From DATKAS01 sp963733765 (GTDB lineage Bacteria > Actinomycetota > Acidimicrobiia > Acidimicrobiales > DATKAS01), in the NCBI GenBank assembly GCA_963733765.1, contig CAVTEI010000003.1, positions 3,307,419 through 3,371,418 on the forward strand: DNA of 64,000 nucleotides, given 5' to 3'. Below the pieces are notes generated by a model. That model did not search any database. It saw nothing but the letters and a program-made list of their open reading frames with translations, and was not told the origin of the DNA. Shown one piece after another: positions 1-7,877 of this stretch. The translations under genes and the position numbers were made by a program. Positions within the stretch are counted from its first letter, which is position 1. Each line of letters begins with the position of its first letter.

Positions 1-569
1 ATGACCCCGTTGCTGGTTTCAATGTCAGTAGTCACGACCGCGACATCGTTCCCCGAGGCATCGGTCAGGGTCACGGAGCCATCGCCTCCGACGCCGACCC
101 TGAACGAGTCACCCTCGACGGTGGCGACGTCCTGGCCGTTCAGTCCAACGACGTCGGCGGCCAGCACGGCACCGGGAACCACGTGGTAGGTGAGGATCGT
201 GGCTAGGTCACCGGTCGGGTCCTCGAGGAGAGTCTCGACAGTGCCCGGTGGCAACGCTGCGAAGGCATCATCGGTGGGAGCGAACACGGTGAAAGGCCCT
301 TCGCCGCGCAACGTCTCTTCGAGCCCTGCGGCTCGCACGGCAGCGACCAAGGTGGTGAAGTCGCCGGCGGCGATCGCAGTGTCGACGATGTCGTTCTCTG
401 CCGACATCGCCGGATCGGCCGCGGTTGTGCCCGCGGCCGCTGGCGCTGTGCTCTGGTCCGCAGCTGAGGAGTCGGCCGTGACGTCGCTCGCATCGTCGCT
501 GCATGCACTCGCGAGCAGGCCGAATGCCACGGCGAGACCGGCCGCGAGTCGGAGGTACTTGGTAGTCAT
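1..569 (-). CDS. Fasciclin (FAS1) domain lipoprotein, 3' end outside window
   Basis: Reading the minus strand from an ATG at 569 gives an open frame to the window edge. The start is preceded by GGAG about 9 bases upstream. The N-terminus is a lipoprotein signal: MTTKYLRLAAG, a hydrophobic stretch, then the lipobox LLASAC with Cys near residue 23. A Ser/Ala/Asp-rich linker follows, then a FAS1 domain recognisable by DIVDTAIAAGDFTTLVAAV, FTVFAPTDDAFAALPPGTVE and ILTYHVVPGAVLAADVVGLNG. FAS1 domains of this type are surface-anchored and linked to adhesion or matrix interaction. The gene is divergent from the CarH-like regulator and shares its operator-bearing intergenic region, so light/B12 control is plausible but inferred. 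Confidence 0.85.
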   Translation of the reverse strand, partial: MTTKYLRLAAGLAVAFGLLASACSDDASDVTADSSAADQSTAPAAAGTTAADPAMSAENDIVDTAIAAGDFTTLVAAVRAAGLEETLRGEGPFTVFAPTDDAFAALPPGTVETLLEDPTGDLATILTYHVVPGAVLAADVVGLNGQDVATVEGDSFRVGVGGDGSVTLTDASGNDVAVVTTDIETSNGV

Positions 570-593
570 GTGGTGAGACTCCTTGGGTAGATT

Positions 594-668
594 GTCTAAT
601 GTCTGTCGAATGTTAGAGCCTCAATCTGGCATCCACAACAAGATTTGTAGAAGTTCAGTAGAATGTTG
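594..668. promoter_or_regulatory. Four 11-bp direct repeats, putative CarH operators
   Basis: Two tandem pairs of an 11-bp unit lie between the divergent genes: GTCTAATGTCT (594) directly followed by GTCGAATGTTA (605), then GTAGAAGTTCA (647) directly followed by GTAGAATGTTG (658), the last overlapping the start of the regulator gene. Units 605 and 658 agree at 9 of 11 positions, and the two pairs are 42 bp apart, about four helical turns. CarH regulators of this family are known to contact tandem repeats with 11-bp periodicity, so autoregulation is likely. An additional inverted pair TCTAA/TTAGA spans 595-617. Binding is inferred from sequence and context only. Confidence 0.55.
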
Positions 669-1577
669 CGGATGGAGTCTTCGGACGGGCCGAACCTGGT
701 GCGAATCGGCGAGCTGAGCCGGCGCGTCGGCGTCAGCAGCCATGTGCTGCGCGCTTGGGAAAGCCGGTATGGGCTGCTGACCCCGGTCCGATCCTCGGGG
801 GGGTTCCGCCTCTACTCCGACGGCGACGAACGCCGTGTCCGACGGATGCAGTTCCACCTCGCCGAGGGCTTGTCGGCAGCTGAGGCAGCGGGGGCTGCGA
901 TCGCCGAAGCCCAAGCGCAGCCCGCGGCCGTTGTCGCGGAGGGAGGGTCGGAGGTCGGCGACTCGAATGACCTACGCGAGCTGTCGATCGCCTGGCAAGG
1001 TGCGCTCGATCACTTCGACGAACCCGGCGCGCAAGCGGTGCTCGACAGGCTGCTGTCGGACTTCAGCGTCGCGACGACGCTCCGAGACGTCGTGCTGCCC
1101 TACCTTCATGAGCTGGGCGAGCGGTGGGAACAAGGCGATGTCACCATCGCCCAGGAGCACTTCGCCAGCAACGTGATCCGAGGCCGACTGGCGGGCCTGG
1201 CCCGAGGTTGGGGCAGCGCACGCGGCCCGCTGGCACTCCTAGCCTGCCCGCCGGGAGAGATGCACGAGCTGTCGTTGATGATGTTCGGGATCGTCCTGAA
1301 CCGCACCGGATGGCGGGTCGAGTACCTCGGCGCGAACACCCCCATCCCGGAGCTGGTCCATGCGGTTGGCCGGTCACGCCCCGAACTGGTCGTCGTGGCC
1401 GCCACCACAGCTGAAGGTTTCGACGCGATCCGCGCCGAGCTCGCACGACTGGCGAAAGTCGTGCCGCTCGCAGTCGCCGGCGCGGGCGCGACGAAACCAC
1501 TCGCCGATGGCGTCGGCGCACGTGTCCTGGTCGGCGATCCGGTCACCGCCGCACAGAACGAGAGCTCCGCGCGGTGA
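663..1577 (+). CDS. CarH/LitR-type MerR regulator with B12-binding photosensory domain
   Basis: The 304-residue protein has a MerR helix-turn-helix at about residues 13-80 (RIGELSRRVGVSSHVLRAWE, then RLYSDGDERRVRRMQ), a four-helix bundle at about 100-185 and a B12-binding Rossmann domain to the end. The bundle carries the CarH signature W-x9-E-H (Trp155, Glu165, His166); the Rossmann part carries PPGEMHE with His201 at the place of the lower cobalt ligand. Both features mark adenosylcobalamin photoreceptors that repress in the dark and release DNA in light. It overlaps the next gene by 4 bp (GTGA), implying co-expression. The ATG at 672 is an alternative start; no strong Shine-Dalgarno distinguishes them. 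Confidence 0.88.
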   Translation: MLRMESSDGPNLVRIGELSRRVGVSSHVLRAWESRYGLLTPVRSSGGFRLYSDGDERRVRRMQFHLAEGLSAAEAAGAAIAEAQAQPAAVVAEGGSEVGDSNDLRELSIAWQGALDHFDEPGAQAVLDRLLSDFSVATTLRDVVLPYLHELGERWEQGDVTIAQEHFASNVIRGRLAGLARGWGSARGPLALLACPPGEMHELSLMMFGIVLNRTGWRVEYLGANTPIPELVHAVGRSRPELVVVAATTAEGFDAIRAELARLAKVVPLAVAGAGATKPLADGVGARVLVGDPVTAAQNESSAR

Positions 1578-3127
1578 ACGCGGCGGGAACGGGCGCACGC
1601 GCACGCGAGATCCTCGTGCTGGGCGCCACTGGATATGTCGGTGGTCGCCTTGTGTCAAACCTGTTGGACGCTGGGAACCACGTCCGAGTGTTGAGCCGAT
1701 CCCCGGCGCGCGCCGAGCGTTACGAGTGGGCACGACGCGTGCGGCTCTTCACCGGCGACGTGCTCGATGCCGGCACGCTCGCACCGGCACTCGAGGGATG
1801 CGACGCCGTGTACTACCTCGTCCATTCCATCGGGACCGGCGCCGATTTCGCCGCGACCGAAGCCACCGCCGCCCGGAACGTGCGCGATGCGGCCGACGCC
1901 GCCGGGTTGCGCCGGATCGTGTACCTCGGTGGCATGGGACGCGGCGACACGCTGTCGACGCACTTGGCGAGCCGGCACCGGGTCGGCGAGATCCTCGCCT
2001 CAGGCCACACAGCGACCACCGAGCTGAGAGCAGCTGTGATCATTGGGTCCGGCTCGATCTCGTTCGAGATGCTGCGGTACCTCACCGAGGTGCTTCCGGC
2101 GATGGTCACACCCCGCTGGGTACAAACGCGGTGTCAGCCGATCGCGATTCGCGACGTCCTCCACTACCTCGCCAAGGTGCTCGATGATCAAGAGACTGTC
2201 GATCGCGTGCTCGAGATCGGCGGTGCCGACGTGCTCACCTACGCCGAGATGATGCAGACCTACGCCGAGGTCGCGGGGCTGCCCCGTCGGCTCATTCTGC
2301 CCGTGCCCCTTCTCAGCCCAAGGCTTTCGTCGCGGTGGGTCGGCTTGGTCACCCCGGTCCCCGCTTCGATCGCCGTTCCTCTGATCGATTCCCTTCGGCA
2401 CGAGGTGGTGATGACCGACCACCAGATCGACGCGCTCGTGCCCCATCGGCCGCTCCGCTTCCGCGAGTCGCTCGAGCTCGCGCTGCGACTCACCCGCGCG
2501 GAGGCGATCGATACGCGGTGGACGGACTCCGGGTCCACGTCGGCCGACACCATTCCCGGCGATCCCGACTGGGCCGGCGGTTCGGTGTTCGAGGACCACC
2601 AGACGGTCGACAGTGACGCGACACCCGAGGCGCTCTACTGCGCGTTCGCCCGCATCGGCGGGCAGAACGGCTACTACGCATCGAACTGGGCCTGGTCACT
2701 TCGGGGGCTCGCCGACAAGCTCATAGGTGGACCCGGGCTACGACGCGGCAGGCGCCATCCGGTCGACCTGCGGCGGGGTGATGCACTCGACTTCTGGCGC
2801 GTCGTCGACGCGCAGCCGGGGCGTCAGGTGGTTCTCGAAGCCGAGATGAAGTTGCCCGGCAGGGCATGGCTGACGTGGCGCATCGAACCCAGCGACGCGC
2901 CGGGCAAGGTGCGGCTGCACCAAGTGGCGTACTTCGCTCCGAAGGGTTTGCTCGGACGCCTCTACTGGTACGCAGTGCTGCCGTTTCATGCGCTCATCTT
3001 CCGCCGCATGGCGCGCGCCATCGCCGATGAGGCAAGCGCGCGGGTCACGCCTGCTGCTCTGCCCCGGTCCACGCGAGCAGTCCGAGCACGCGTTGGGCGA
3101 CCTGATCAGGCTGGTCGAACGGACTGA
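1574..3127 (+). CDS. NAD(P)-binding SDR-like protein with DUF2867 domain
   Basis: The 517-residue protein begins at a GTG overlapping the regulator stop. Residues about 13-300 form an atypical SDR / NmrA-like Rossmann fold with the dinucleotide motif LVLGATGYVGGRL and the conserved VYYLVHSIG and RIVYLGGMG segments. The C-terminal ~180 residues match the DUF2867 pattern found behind such domains (VDLRRGDALDFWRVV, LEAEMKLPGRAWLTW, FAPKGLLGRLYWYAVLPFH). Substrate is unknown. Coupling to a CarH-like regulator suggests a light-induced membrane or quinone-related role, which is inference. The last ~80 bp overlap the 3' end of the convergent hydrolase gene. Confidence 0.85.
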   Translation: MNAAGTGARAREILVLGATGYVGGRLVSNLLDAGNHVRVLSRSPARAERYEWARRVRLFTGDVLDAGTLAPALEGCDAVYYLVHSIGTGADFAATEATAARNVRDAADAAGLRRIVYLGGMGRGDTLSTHLASRHRVGEILASGHTATTELRAAVIIGSGSISFEMLRYLTEVLPAMVTPRWVQTRCQPIAIRDVLHYLAKVLDDQETVDRVLEIGGADVLTYAEMMQTYAEVAGLPRRLILPVPLLSPRLSSRWVGLVTPVPASIAVPLIDSLRHEVVMTDHQIDALVPHRPLRFRESLELALRLTRAEAIDTRWTDSGSTSADTIPGDPDWAGGSVFEDHQTVDSDATPEALYCAFARIGGQNGYYASNWAWSLRGLADKLIGGPGLRRGRRHPVDLRRGDALDFWRVVDAQPGRQVVLEAEMKLPGRAWLTWRIEPSDAPGKVRLHQVAYFAPKGLLGRLYWYAVLPFHALIFRRMARAIADEASARVTPAALPRSTRAVRARVGRPDQAGRTD

Positions 3128-3935
3128 GCGAGCCGGAGTCGGTGATGTCACCGACTCGTCGCCCGCGAGGGAAGCGATCTGCGAGCCGATCGGCGTCGCT
3201 GTCGGGGAAGACGCGATCGCCGGCGGTCCAGGCGATGTCAACGGGTGCGCCGAGCTGGTCGAACCGTGCCTCAGCCCTCTTCAGCAGATCCGGGTCGTCA
3301 GTGGCCGCGATCAGGAAGAGCCGCAGGTCGTTCCGCGCTCCTGGCGACCCCCAGACGGGTCCCATCAGCGTCCGGGCTTCCTCGCTCGTCAGTCGTCGTT
3401 TGAACAGGTGGCCAAAGGTGATCGGAAGACGACGACCGACATTCGTTCGCAGCAGCTGAGCTGTCGACCACATGAAGGCGCGCAGACGGAGTGGCGGGAA
3501 CAAGAAGCGGAAGTACTTCGGAGGGAAGTTGTCGGCGGCTTCGGTCGACGTGAGCAGCACTCCGCTGAATCGGGCGGGATGAGACGCCAGCATGTGCTGC
3601 GTGATCGCGCCGCCCGAGTCGTTGGCAACGACGACGACCTGATCGAGCTCGAGTGCATCGAGCACGCCGATGAGCATCGAGGTGATGCCGGAGACCGTGA
3701 GGTCGGTCCCGGCATTCATTCGACGGTGGTGCGCACCCAGAGGAAGGTCTGGCGCGATGAGGTCGAGCGATGCACGCGAGGCGACGAGATGATCGATGAC
3801 CCCGTCCCACAGATGTGAGTTGACGAACGCACCGTGGACGAAGAGCACGGGCACCGCTTGAGCACCGCCAAGGTGATGGCGCCGGACACGCACCTCGCCG
3901 CCAGGCACGGGCACCCACTGCTCGGAACCCGTCAT
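3045..3935 (-). CDS. Alpha/beta hydrolase lacking the usual catalytic histidine
   Basis: I place the start at the ATG at 3935 because it is preceded by GGGAGAAG and gives the usual N-terminus; the frame itself is open 111 bases further upstream. The 296-residue protein has the oxyanion strand VLFVHGAF, the nucleophile elbow VVANDSGGA (Ser107) and the acid strand IAWTAGDRVFP. At the position where relatives carry DSGH, this protein reads DSGS (Ser269, codon TCG), so the catalytic His is absent. It may be inactive, or another residue may serve. It is divergent from a TetR gene across a palindromic operator, the usual arrangement of a regulator and its target. Confidence 0.85.
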   Translation of the reverse strand: MTGSEQWVPVPGGEVRVRRHHLGGAQAVPVLFVHGAFVNSHLWDGVIDHLVASRASLDLIAPDLPLGAHHRRMNAGTDLTVSGITSMLIGVLDALELDQVVVVANDSGGAITQHMLASHPARFSGVLLTSTEAADNFPPKYFRFLFPPLRLRAFMWSTAQLLRTNVGRRLPITFGHLFKRRLTSEEARTLMGPVWGSPGARNDLRLFLIAATDDPDLLKRAEARFDQLGAPVDIAWTAGDRVFPDSDADRLADRFPRGRRVGDITDSGSLSPFDQPDQVAQRVLGLLAWTGAEQQA

Positions 3936-3960
3936 CTGCACTTCTCCCTCGGAATGCCCT

Positions 3961-4003
3961 GTGTAGTGATTACTACACAACATACGTGTAGTAATCACTA
4001 CAG
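3961..4003. promoter_or_regulatory. Double palindromic operator between hydrolase and TetR genes
   Basis: Two 18-bp near-palindromes, GTGTAGTGATTACTACAC (3961-3978) and GTGTAGTAATCACTACAG (3986-4003), are separated by 7 bp. Each half is almost self-complementary, and the two are reverse complements of each other at 17 of 18 positions. The spacing between centres (25 bp) and the position between divergent start codons (3935 and 4011) fit two TetR dimers controlling both genes. Confidence 0.75.
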
Positions 4004-4010
4004 TCAAGAC

Positions 4011-4548
4011 GTGACACGCCGACACGATGAGGGGGAGCTGCTGCAAGCTGCGGTCGACCTCGCGCTCGACGAGGGACTCGGCGCCCTCACCTTCGGTCGT
4101 CTCGCGAAGCGCATCGGTATCGCCGACCGCACGCTCGTGTACTACTTCACCAACAAGCAGACCCTGCTCGAAGCCGTGCTCGGGGTGTTGGCGGGGCGGC
4201 TGATGGAGCAGCTCGAGCGCGGCGTTCGGCGAGTTACGGCGGCCCCCGAAAGAGCTGCTCAGAATGGCCTATCCCGTTCTCACCCGCGACGAGGCCAATC
4301 GCATCTTCGCCCTGTGGTTCGAGTTCGTCGGGCAAGCCGCAGTCCACCGCGAGCCGGAGCGGTCACTCGCCAGCGCGATGCTCGAGGCCTGGATCGACTG
4401 GCTCACCGAGCGCATCCAGGCCCGCACCCGGCCGCGGGCACGACAGGACACGATCGCGATGATCGCGACCATTGACGGTGCCCTCTTGATGCACCACCTC
4501 GGCCACGTCGAAGCGGCTCGGAGCGCCGTCGCTGCCGCCGCAAAGTGA
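4011..4548 (+). CDS. TetR-family regulator, interrupted by a frameshift
   Basis: Starting at the GTG at 4011, the first frame encodes a TetR helix-turn-helix (LLQAAVDLALDEGLGALTFG, then IGIADRTLVYYFTNKQTLLEAV). Around 4220 the frame changes: the ligand-binding half (AFGELRRPPKELLRMAYPVL to HHLGHVEAARSAVAAAAK) lies one frame over and ends at 4548. Reading cgc-gcg in place of cgcggcg near 4220 restores one protein of about 178 residues, so a single extra base explains the break. The gene starts 8 bp after the operator at 3961-4003. It is either a consensus error or a recent mutation; without the correction the protein loses its effector domain. Confidence 0.75.
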
Positions 4549-4583
4549 ACGCGATGTCGGAGCCTTCTCGCTCGGTCGTGACA

Positions 4584-5024
4584 TCACAGGTCGGGGGGCG
4601 CTGTGCGTTGGGCGGGATCTGAGGGGCTCATGAAGCCGACGTGGTTGCCGTCGGGGTCCGCGAAGATGGCGTACCGGGCACCCCAGAACGCATCGAATGG
4701 CTCCTGGGTGCACGCGTAGCCCAAGGCCGTGAGCTTCCGGTGGAGCGCGTCGACATCGTCTCGTTCAGCGACCTTGAAGCTGAACACGTTGCGCGTGCCA
4801 GTGCCCGTTGGGCGACTCCATCCACGGTTGTAGACGACGGCGAGCTGAGGGCTGTCGAAGTGGACGATGAGCCCGCTCGGCATGGTGATGTCGATGTGGT
4901 GGATGCCGGTCGACGTCCGCCAGATCGCGTCGTCGGGGATCTCGAGGCCGAGTGCTCGGTAGAACGCGAGGGTGGCATCCATGTCCGCCACGACGATGTC
5001 GATCTGGTCGAAGTCGATGGTCAT
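4584..5024 (-). CDS. VOC-family (glyoxalase/bleomycin-resistance fold) protein
   Basis: A 146-residue single-unit VOC protein: the first beta-alpha-beta module is DQIDIVVADMDATLAFYRAL and the second ends AIFADPDGNHVGFMSP. Such proteins bind a divalent metal and act as dioxygenases, isomerases, fosfomycin-type transferases or binding proteins; the substrate cannot be deduced here. It overlaps the upstream cupin gene by 4 bp (ATGA), indicating translational coupling in an AraC-cupin-VOC unit. No signal peptide or membrane segment is present. Confidence 0.8.
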   Translation of the reverse strand: MTIDFDQIDIVVADMDATLAFYRALGLEIPDDAIWRTSTGIHHIDITMPSGLIVHFDSPQLAVVYNRGWSRPTGTGTRNVFSFKVAERDDVDALHRKLTALGYACTQEPFDAFWGARYAIFADPDGNHVGFMSPSDPAQRTAPPDL

Positions 5025-5440
5025 GACGCGGCCAGCGTCGCGTCGCGATGCCTGCTCTGCATTCCGGATCGCACGTTGATGGACAACAGGCGGCCGGGTG
5101 CACGCATCGAGAGCCGGTGCCAGGTGCCGCGGCGAACGACCGCAGCCTGCCCGGCGTCGAGGCTGACGACGACTTCGTCGCCGCCCGATTCGCTGATGAG
5201 GTCGATCGCGCCCGCGAGCACCACGATGAGCTCGTCGCCTTCGGGGTGCACTTCGAGCACTTCAGAGTGCAGGTCGTCCGACGATGCGTACTCGAACACG
5301 GCCACGACCCTGTCCCCTGGCGTTGCGTGGTCGCCGCTCCAGAACGAGGGCGTGAGGGGCTCGAGGTCCATACCGCCACCTGGCCGCAGGCGGACGAACA
5401 CGTCGGTCAGGCTGAACGGATCGGTCGTGTCTGCGCTCAT
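5021..5440 (-). CDS. Cupin-domain protein
   Basis: A 139-residue protein with one cupin barrel. Motif 1 is partly conserved in HSEVLEVHPEGDELIVVLAG and motif 2 in AGQAAVVRRGTWHRL, giving His and Glu residues suited to a metal site. These small cupins often bind sugars or act as isomerases or sensors; function is unassigned. The start ATG at 5440 is one base after the stop of the upstream AraC remnant (TGACATG), and the gene overlaps the downstream VOC gene, so the three were probably one operon. Confidence 0.78.
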   Translation of the reverse strand: MSADTTDPFSLTDVFVRLRPGGGMDLEPLTPSFWSGDHATPGDRVVAVFEYASSDDLHSEVLEVHPEGDELIVVLAGAIDLISESGGDEVVVSLDAGQAAVVRRGTWHRLSMRAPGRLLSINVRSGMQSRHRDATLAAS

Positions 5441-5441
5441 G

Positions 5442-5925
5442 TCACCGAGTCTGGACCACGGAGGACAGCTCGTCTTGAACGAATCGGAGTTCCTGGCGAC
5501 GCCACCGCCCAGGGCTCGACCCTGCGAACGGATGCCAGTCGCGAGTCATGTGCGCCGGGTCCGCATAGCCCGACGTCGCCGCGACTGACGCAATCGTCCG
5601 CGCTGGTCGTGATCGCAACAGCTCTTGCGCGCGTTCGAATCGCATCACCCGAGCGACCTCCTTTGGTGAGATCCCGAGCGCATGGCGGAACTGGTGCGAC
5701 AAATGGTCAGGTGTGCAACCCGCCGATCATCGACCAGAACGAAGCGGGCGGCAGCCGGCGGTCGGGCATGCTCACGATGGAGATCGGCTCATCGAGCGCG
5801 ACGATCAGGGTCAGTGATCGTGACGGGAGGCCGCGGATCTCGCCGGGCTCCATGCCGGTGAGGTGGTAGCCCGAGTACGAGGACACCAGTGTGCGCACCG
5901 CAGCGGCCGGGCGTCGCGATGAGAC
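5442..5925 (-). pseudogene. AraC-family regulator with internal deletion
   Basis: Two pieces of an AraC regulator are joined almost directly. From a GTG at 5925 the N-terminal domain is visible (SGYHLTGMEPGEIRGLPSRS to PPASFWSMIGGLHT), stopping at 5707. Five bases on, another frame resumes in the middle of the DNA-binding domain (LSHQFRHALGISPKEVARVM, then ASVAATSGYADPAHMTRDW) and ends at 5442. Relatives carry roughly 90 residues between these segments, including most of the first helix-turn-helix, so about 270 bp has been lost plus a frame change. It should not be functional. It sits at the head of the cupin-VOC unit it presumably regulated. Confidence 0.7.
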
Positions 5926-5937
5926 ACCGCGCGCGAG

Positions 5938-5966
5938 GGGCGGAGGACCCGTATGGTCCTCCGCCC
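5938..5966 (-). terminator. Hairpin after the membrane-protein gene
   Basis: GGGCGGAGGACC (5938-5949) pairs perfectly with GGTCCTCCGCCC (5955-5966) around a 5-base loop. It lies 36 bp beyond the stop codon of the 6003-6659 gene on the minus strand. There is no U-tract on that strand, so it is a GC-rich hairpin terminator of the kind common in actinobacteria. Confidence 0.65.
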
Positions 5967-6002
5967 TTCTCGTCTTGAGGTGCTGCCGAGAGCCGATGCG
6001 GC

Positions 6003-6659
6003 TCACACGCTGATGAGCTCCTTGTCGTCCTTCTTGGTGTCCCTGTGCTCCGGCGCCGCGAACGTCTTGTCCTTCGGAGTTCTGAAGGCATGGACCAAGC
6101 CGGCGATGGACAAGAGTGCGAGCAGACCGGCGACCACGAAGGCCACGGTTGCGACCTGCTCACCCTTCACACCGAAGACACTGAAGCCGAACGAGGTCAG
6201 CAGCAAGCCACGGAGGGTCTCGCCCCTGAAGAGGCTGTCACGCTGTGCCGTGATGGCGGTGAGCTCCTCCTGCAAGTCCGCCAGCGCGGGGTCGTTGGCG
6301 TCCTGGGCATCAGCGACCTGGGTCCGCAGCGCGGCCTGAGGTTCGCCGAGCTCGGCGTACGTGAGGCCGTCGGCCGTGGACTGGAGGTGCAGCCCGATGA
6401 AGTCGTTGGCGTAGCACTCGGCCTGCTTGCCAGTGGTGAGCTGCTGGCCCGCGTACTTGACGAGACACGCTGACTGCGCCTCTTCGGGGGTGAGGGTTTC
6501 GGCGGTCTTGAAGCTGATCTTCTGCTGGGTCAGCTGGTCTTTGACGTAGCTCTTCGCGAAGTTCGCGTTGCTCGTCATGACGAGCCCGAGCACGAGCAGG
6601 AGCGCCGCAAGTGCGAGCCCACCCACGCTGAAGAGCACATCGAGGGTTCTGCGTTTCAT
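6003..6659 (-). CDS. Membrane protein with two transmembrane helices and extracytoplasmic loop
   Basis: I take the ATG at 6659 (MKRRTLDVLF) because AAGGAG lies 6 bases upstream of it. The 218-residue protein has a first hydrophobic segment at about residues 7-30 (VLFSVGGLALAALLLVLGLV), a polar loop of about 130 residues with two Cys (SACLVKYAG and QAECYANDFIG) that may form a disulfide outside the cell, and a second segment (VATVAFVVAGLLALLSIAGL) before a charged tail. I do not recognise a characterised family. The sequence GGACCTAAGGGTC, resembling a degenerate DosR-type site, lies about 40 bp upstream, overlapping the stop of the alcohol dehydrogenase gene. Confidence 0.75.
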   Translation of the reverse strand: MKRRTLDVLFSVGGLALAALLLVLGLVMTSNANFAKSYVKDQLTQQKISFKTAETLTPEEAQSACLVKYAGQQLTTGKQAECYANDFIGLHLQSTADGLTYAELGEPQAALRTQVADAQDANDPALADLQEELTAITAQRDSLFRGETLRGLLLTSFGFSVFGVKGEQVATVAFVVAGLLALLSIAGLVHAFRTPKDKTFAAPEHRDTKKDDKELISV

Positions 6660-6698
6660 CTTCTTCTCCTTCAAGTTTGTGATCGTGTTTCGAGACCC

Positions 6699-7742
6699 TT
6701 AGGTCCGGGTCAGGACGACTTTCAGTGCGCCGGTGTCGGCTGCGTTGGCGAACACGTCGTACGCCTCCTCGAACTGGTCGAGGGCGAAGTGATGAGTCAC
6801 GAACCGACTGGCCTCGAGCTGCTGGCTGATGAGGAGGCGGAGCAGTGTCGGGGTGGTGAAGGTGTCGACGAGCCCGGTCGTGATCGTGAGATCGCGGATC
6901 CAGAGGTCTTCGAGATGCAACGTCACGGGCTCGCCGTGAACACCGATGTTCGCGACATGCCCTCCGGGACGGGCCAGACGGACTGCCTGATCAAAGGCTG
7001 CGGGCACGCCGACGGCCTCGATCGAGACGTCGGCCCCGAGGCCGCCGGTCAGCTCGGCGACGATCGCATCGGCGTCCTCGCGCGAGTTGTTGATGGTGAT
7101 GTCGGCGCCGAACTGCTTGGCCGCTTCCAACCGGCTGTCGCTCAGGTCGATGGCCACGATGTGGCTCGGGCTGAAGAGCCGTGCACCCATGATCGCGGCG
7201 AGCCCAACTGGACCGGCGCCCACGACCGCCACGACATCGCCGGGCCGCACCACGCCGTTGAGCACGCCGACCTCGTAACCGGTGGGGACGATGTCGGCCA
7301 GCATGAGAATCTGCTCGTCCTCGACGCCGGCGGGCACCGGGTAGGTGGAGGTGTCGGCGAACGGAACGCGCACGTACTCGGCCTGGGTGCCGTCGATCTT
7401 GTGGCCCAGGATCCAGCCGCCGCCGCCGAGGCACTGGCCGTACCGCGCCTCACGACAGAATCGACACGTGCCGCATGCGGTGATGCACGAGACGAGCACG
7501 CGGTCGCCAACCTTGACCGTCTTGACTCCCACACCCACTGCCTCGACCGTTCCCACAGCTTCGTGGCCGAGGATTCGGCCCTCGTCCACCGCCGGAACGT
7601 CACCTTTGAGAATGTGCAGGTCGGTGCCGCAGATGGTGACAGCATCGACACGGACGATTGCGTCGGTGTCGACCAAGATCGTCGGCTTCGGGACATCCTC
7701 CCAGGCCTTCTGGCCGGGACCGTGATACACGAGCGCTTTCAT
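6699..7742 (-). CDS. Zinc-dependent alcohol dehydrogenase (MDR family)
   Basis: The ATG at 7742 (MKALVYHGPG) is preceded by GGAGG at 7-base spacing and gives a typical 347-residue medium-chain dehydrogenase. Catalytic zinc ligands are visible in TICGTDLHI (Cys) and GRILGHEAVG (His, Glu). The structural zinc site is complete as C-x2-C-x2-C-x7-C (ACGTCRFCREARYGQC). The NAD(P) site is VAVVGAGPVGLAAI. This form is closest to bacterial secondary-alcohol/propanol dehydrogenases; substrate specificity is not readable from sequence. It is divergent from the GNAT gene with the box at 7829-7842 between them, so redox or hypoxia control is suggested. Confidence 0.9.
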   Translation of the reverse strand: MKALVYHGPGQKAWEDVPKPTILVDTDAIVRVDAVTICGTDLHILKGDVPAVDEGRILGHEAVGTVEAVGVGVKTVKVGDRVLVSCITACGTCRFCREARYGQCLGGGGWILGHKIDGTQAEYVRVPFADTSTYPVPAGVEDEQILMLADIVPTGYEVGVLNGVVRPGDVVAVVGAGPVGLAAIMGARLFSPSHIVAIDLSDSRLEAAKQFGADITINNSREDADAIVAELTGGLGADVSIEAVGVPAAFDQAVRLARPGGHVANIGVHGEPVTLHLEDLWIRDLTITTGLVDTFTTPTLLRLLISQQLEASRFVTHHFALDQFEEAYDVFANAADTGALKVVLTRT

Positions 7743-7828
7743 GAGCGAACCTCCAGGTCGTCGCACCCTCACGATGAACGGGTCGGACGCGACCTTGTAG
7801 AGGCGAACGTCACTCAGATCCGACGAAG

Positions 7829-7842
7829 TGACCTTCGGCCCT
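7829..7842. promoter_or_regulatory. DosR-like box between adh and GNAT genes
   Basis: The 14-mer TGACCTTCGGCCCT recurs exactly, in the opposite orientation, at 11273-11286 upstream of the flavodoxin gene. It resembles DosR-type sites (GGGAC-N4-GTCCC-like palindromes), and a DosR-like regulator is encoded at 10027-10686. Here it sits in the divergent promoter region of the alcohol dehydrogenase and the GNAT-PPOX pair. Confidence 0.55.
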
Positions 7843-7877
7843 GTTCGTTCGGCGTGATCTCGGGGTCGAATGAACAA

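Noticed and set aside
6789..7853. Long plus-strand frame running through the alcohol dehydrogenase
   Set aside because: Antisense shadow of the minus-strand dehydrogenase; only its end (the GNAT domain) is real.
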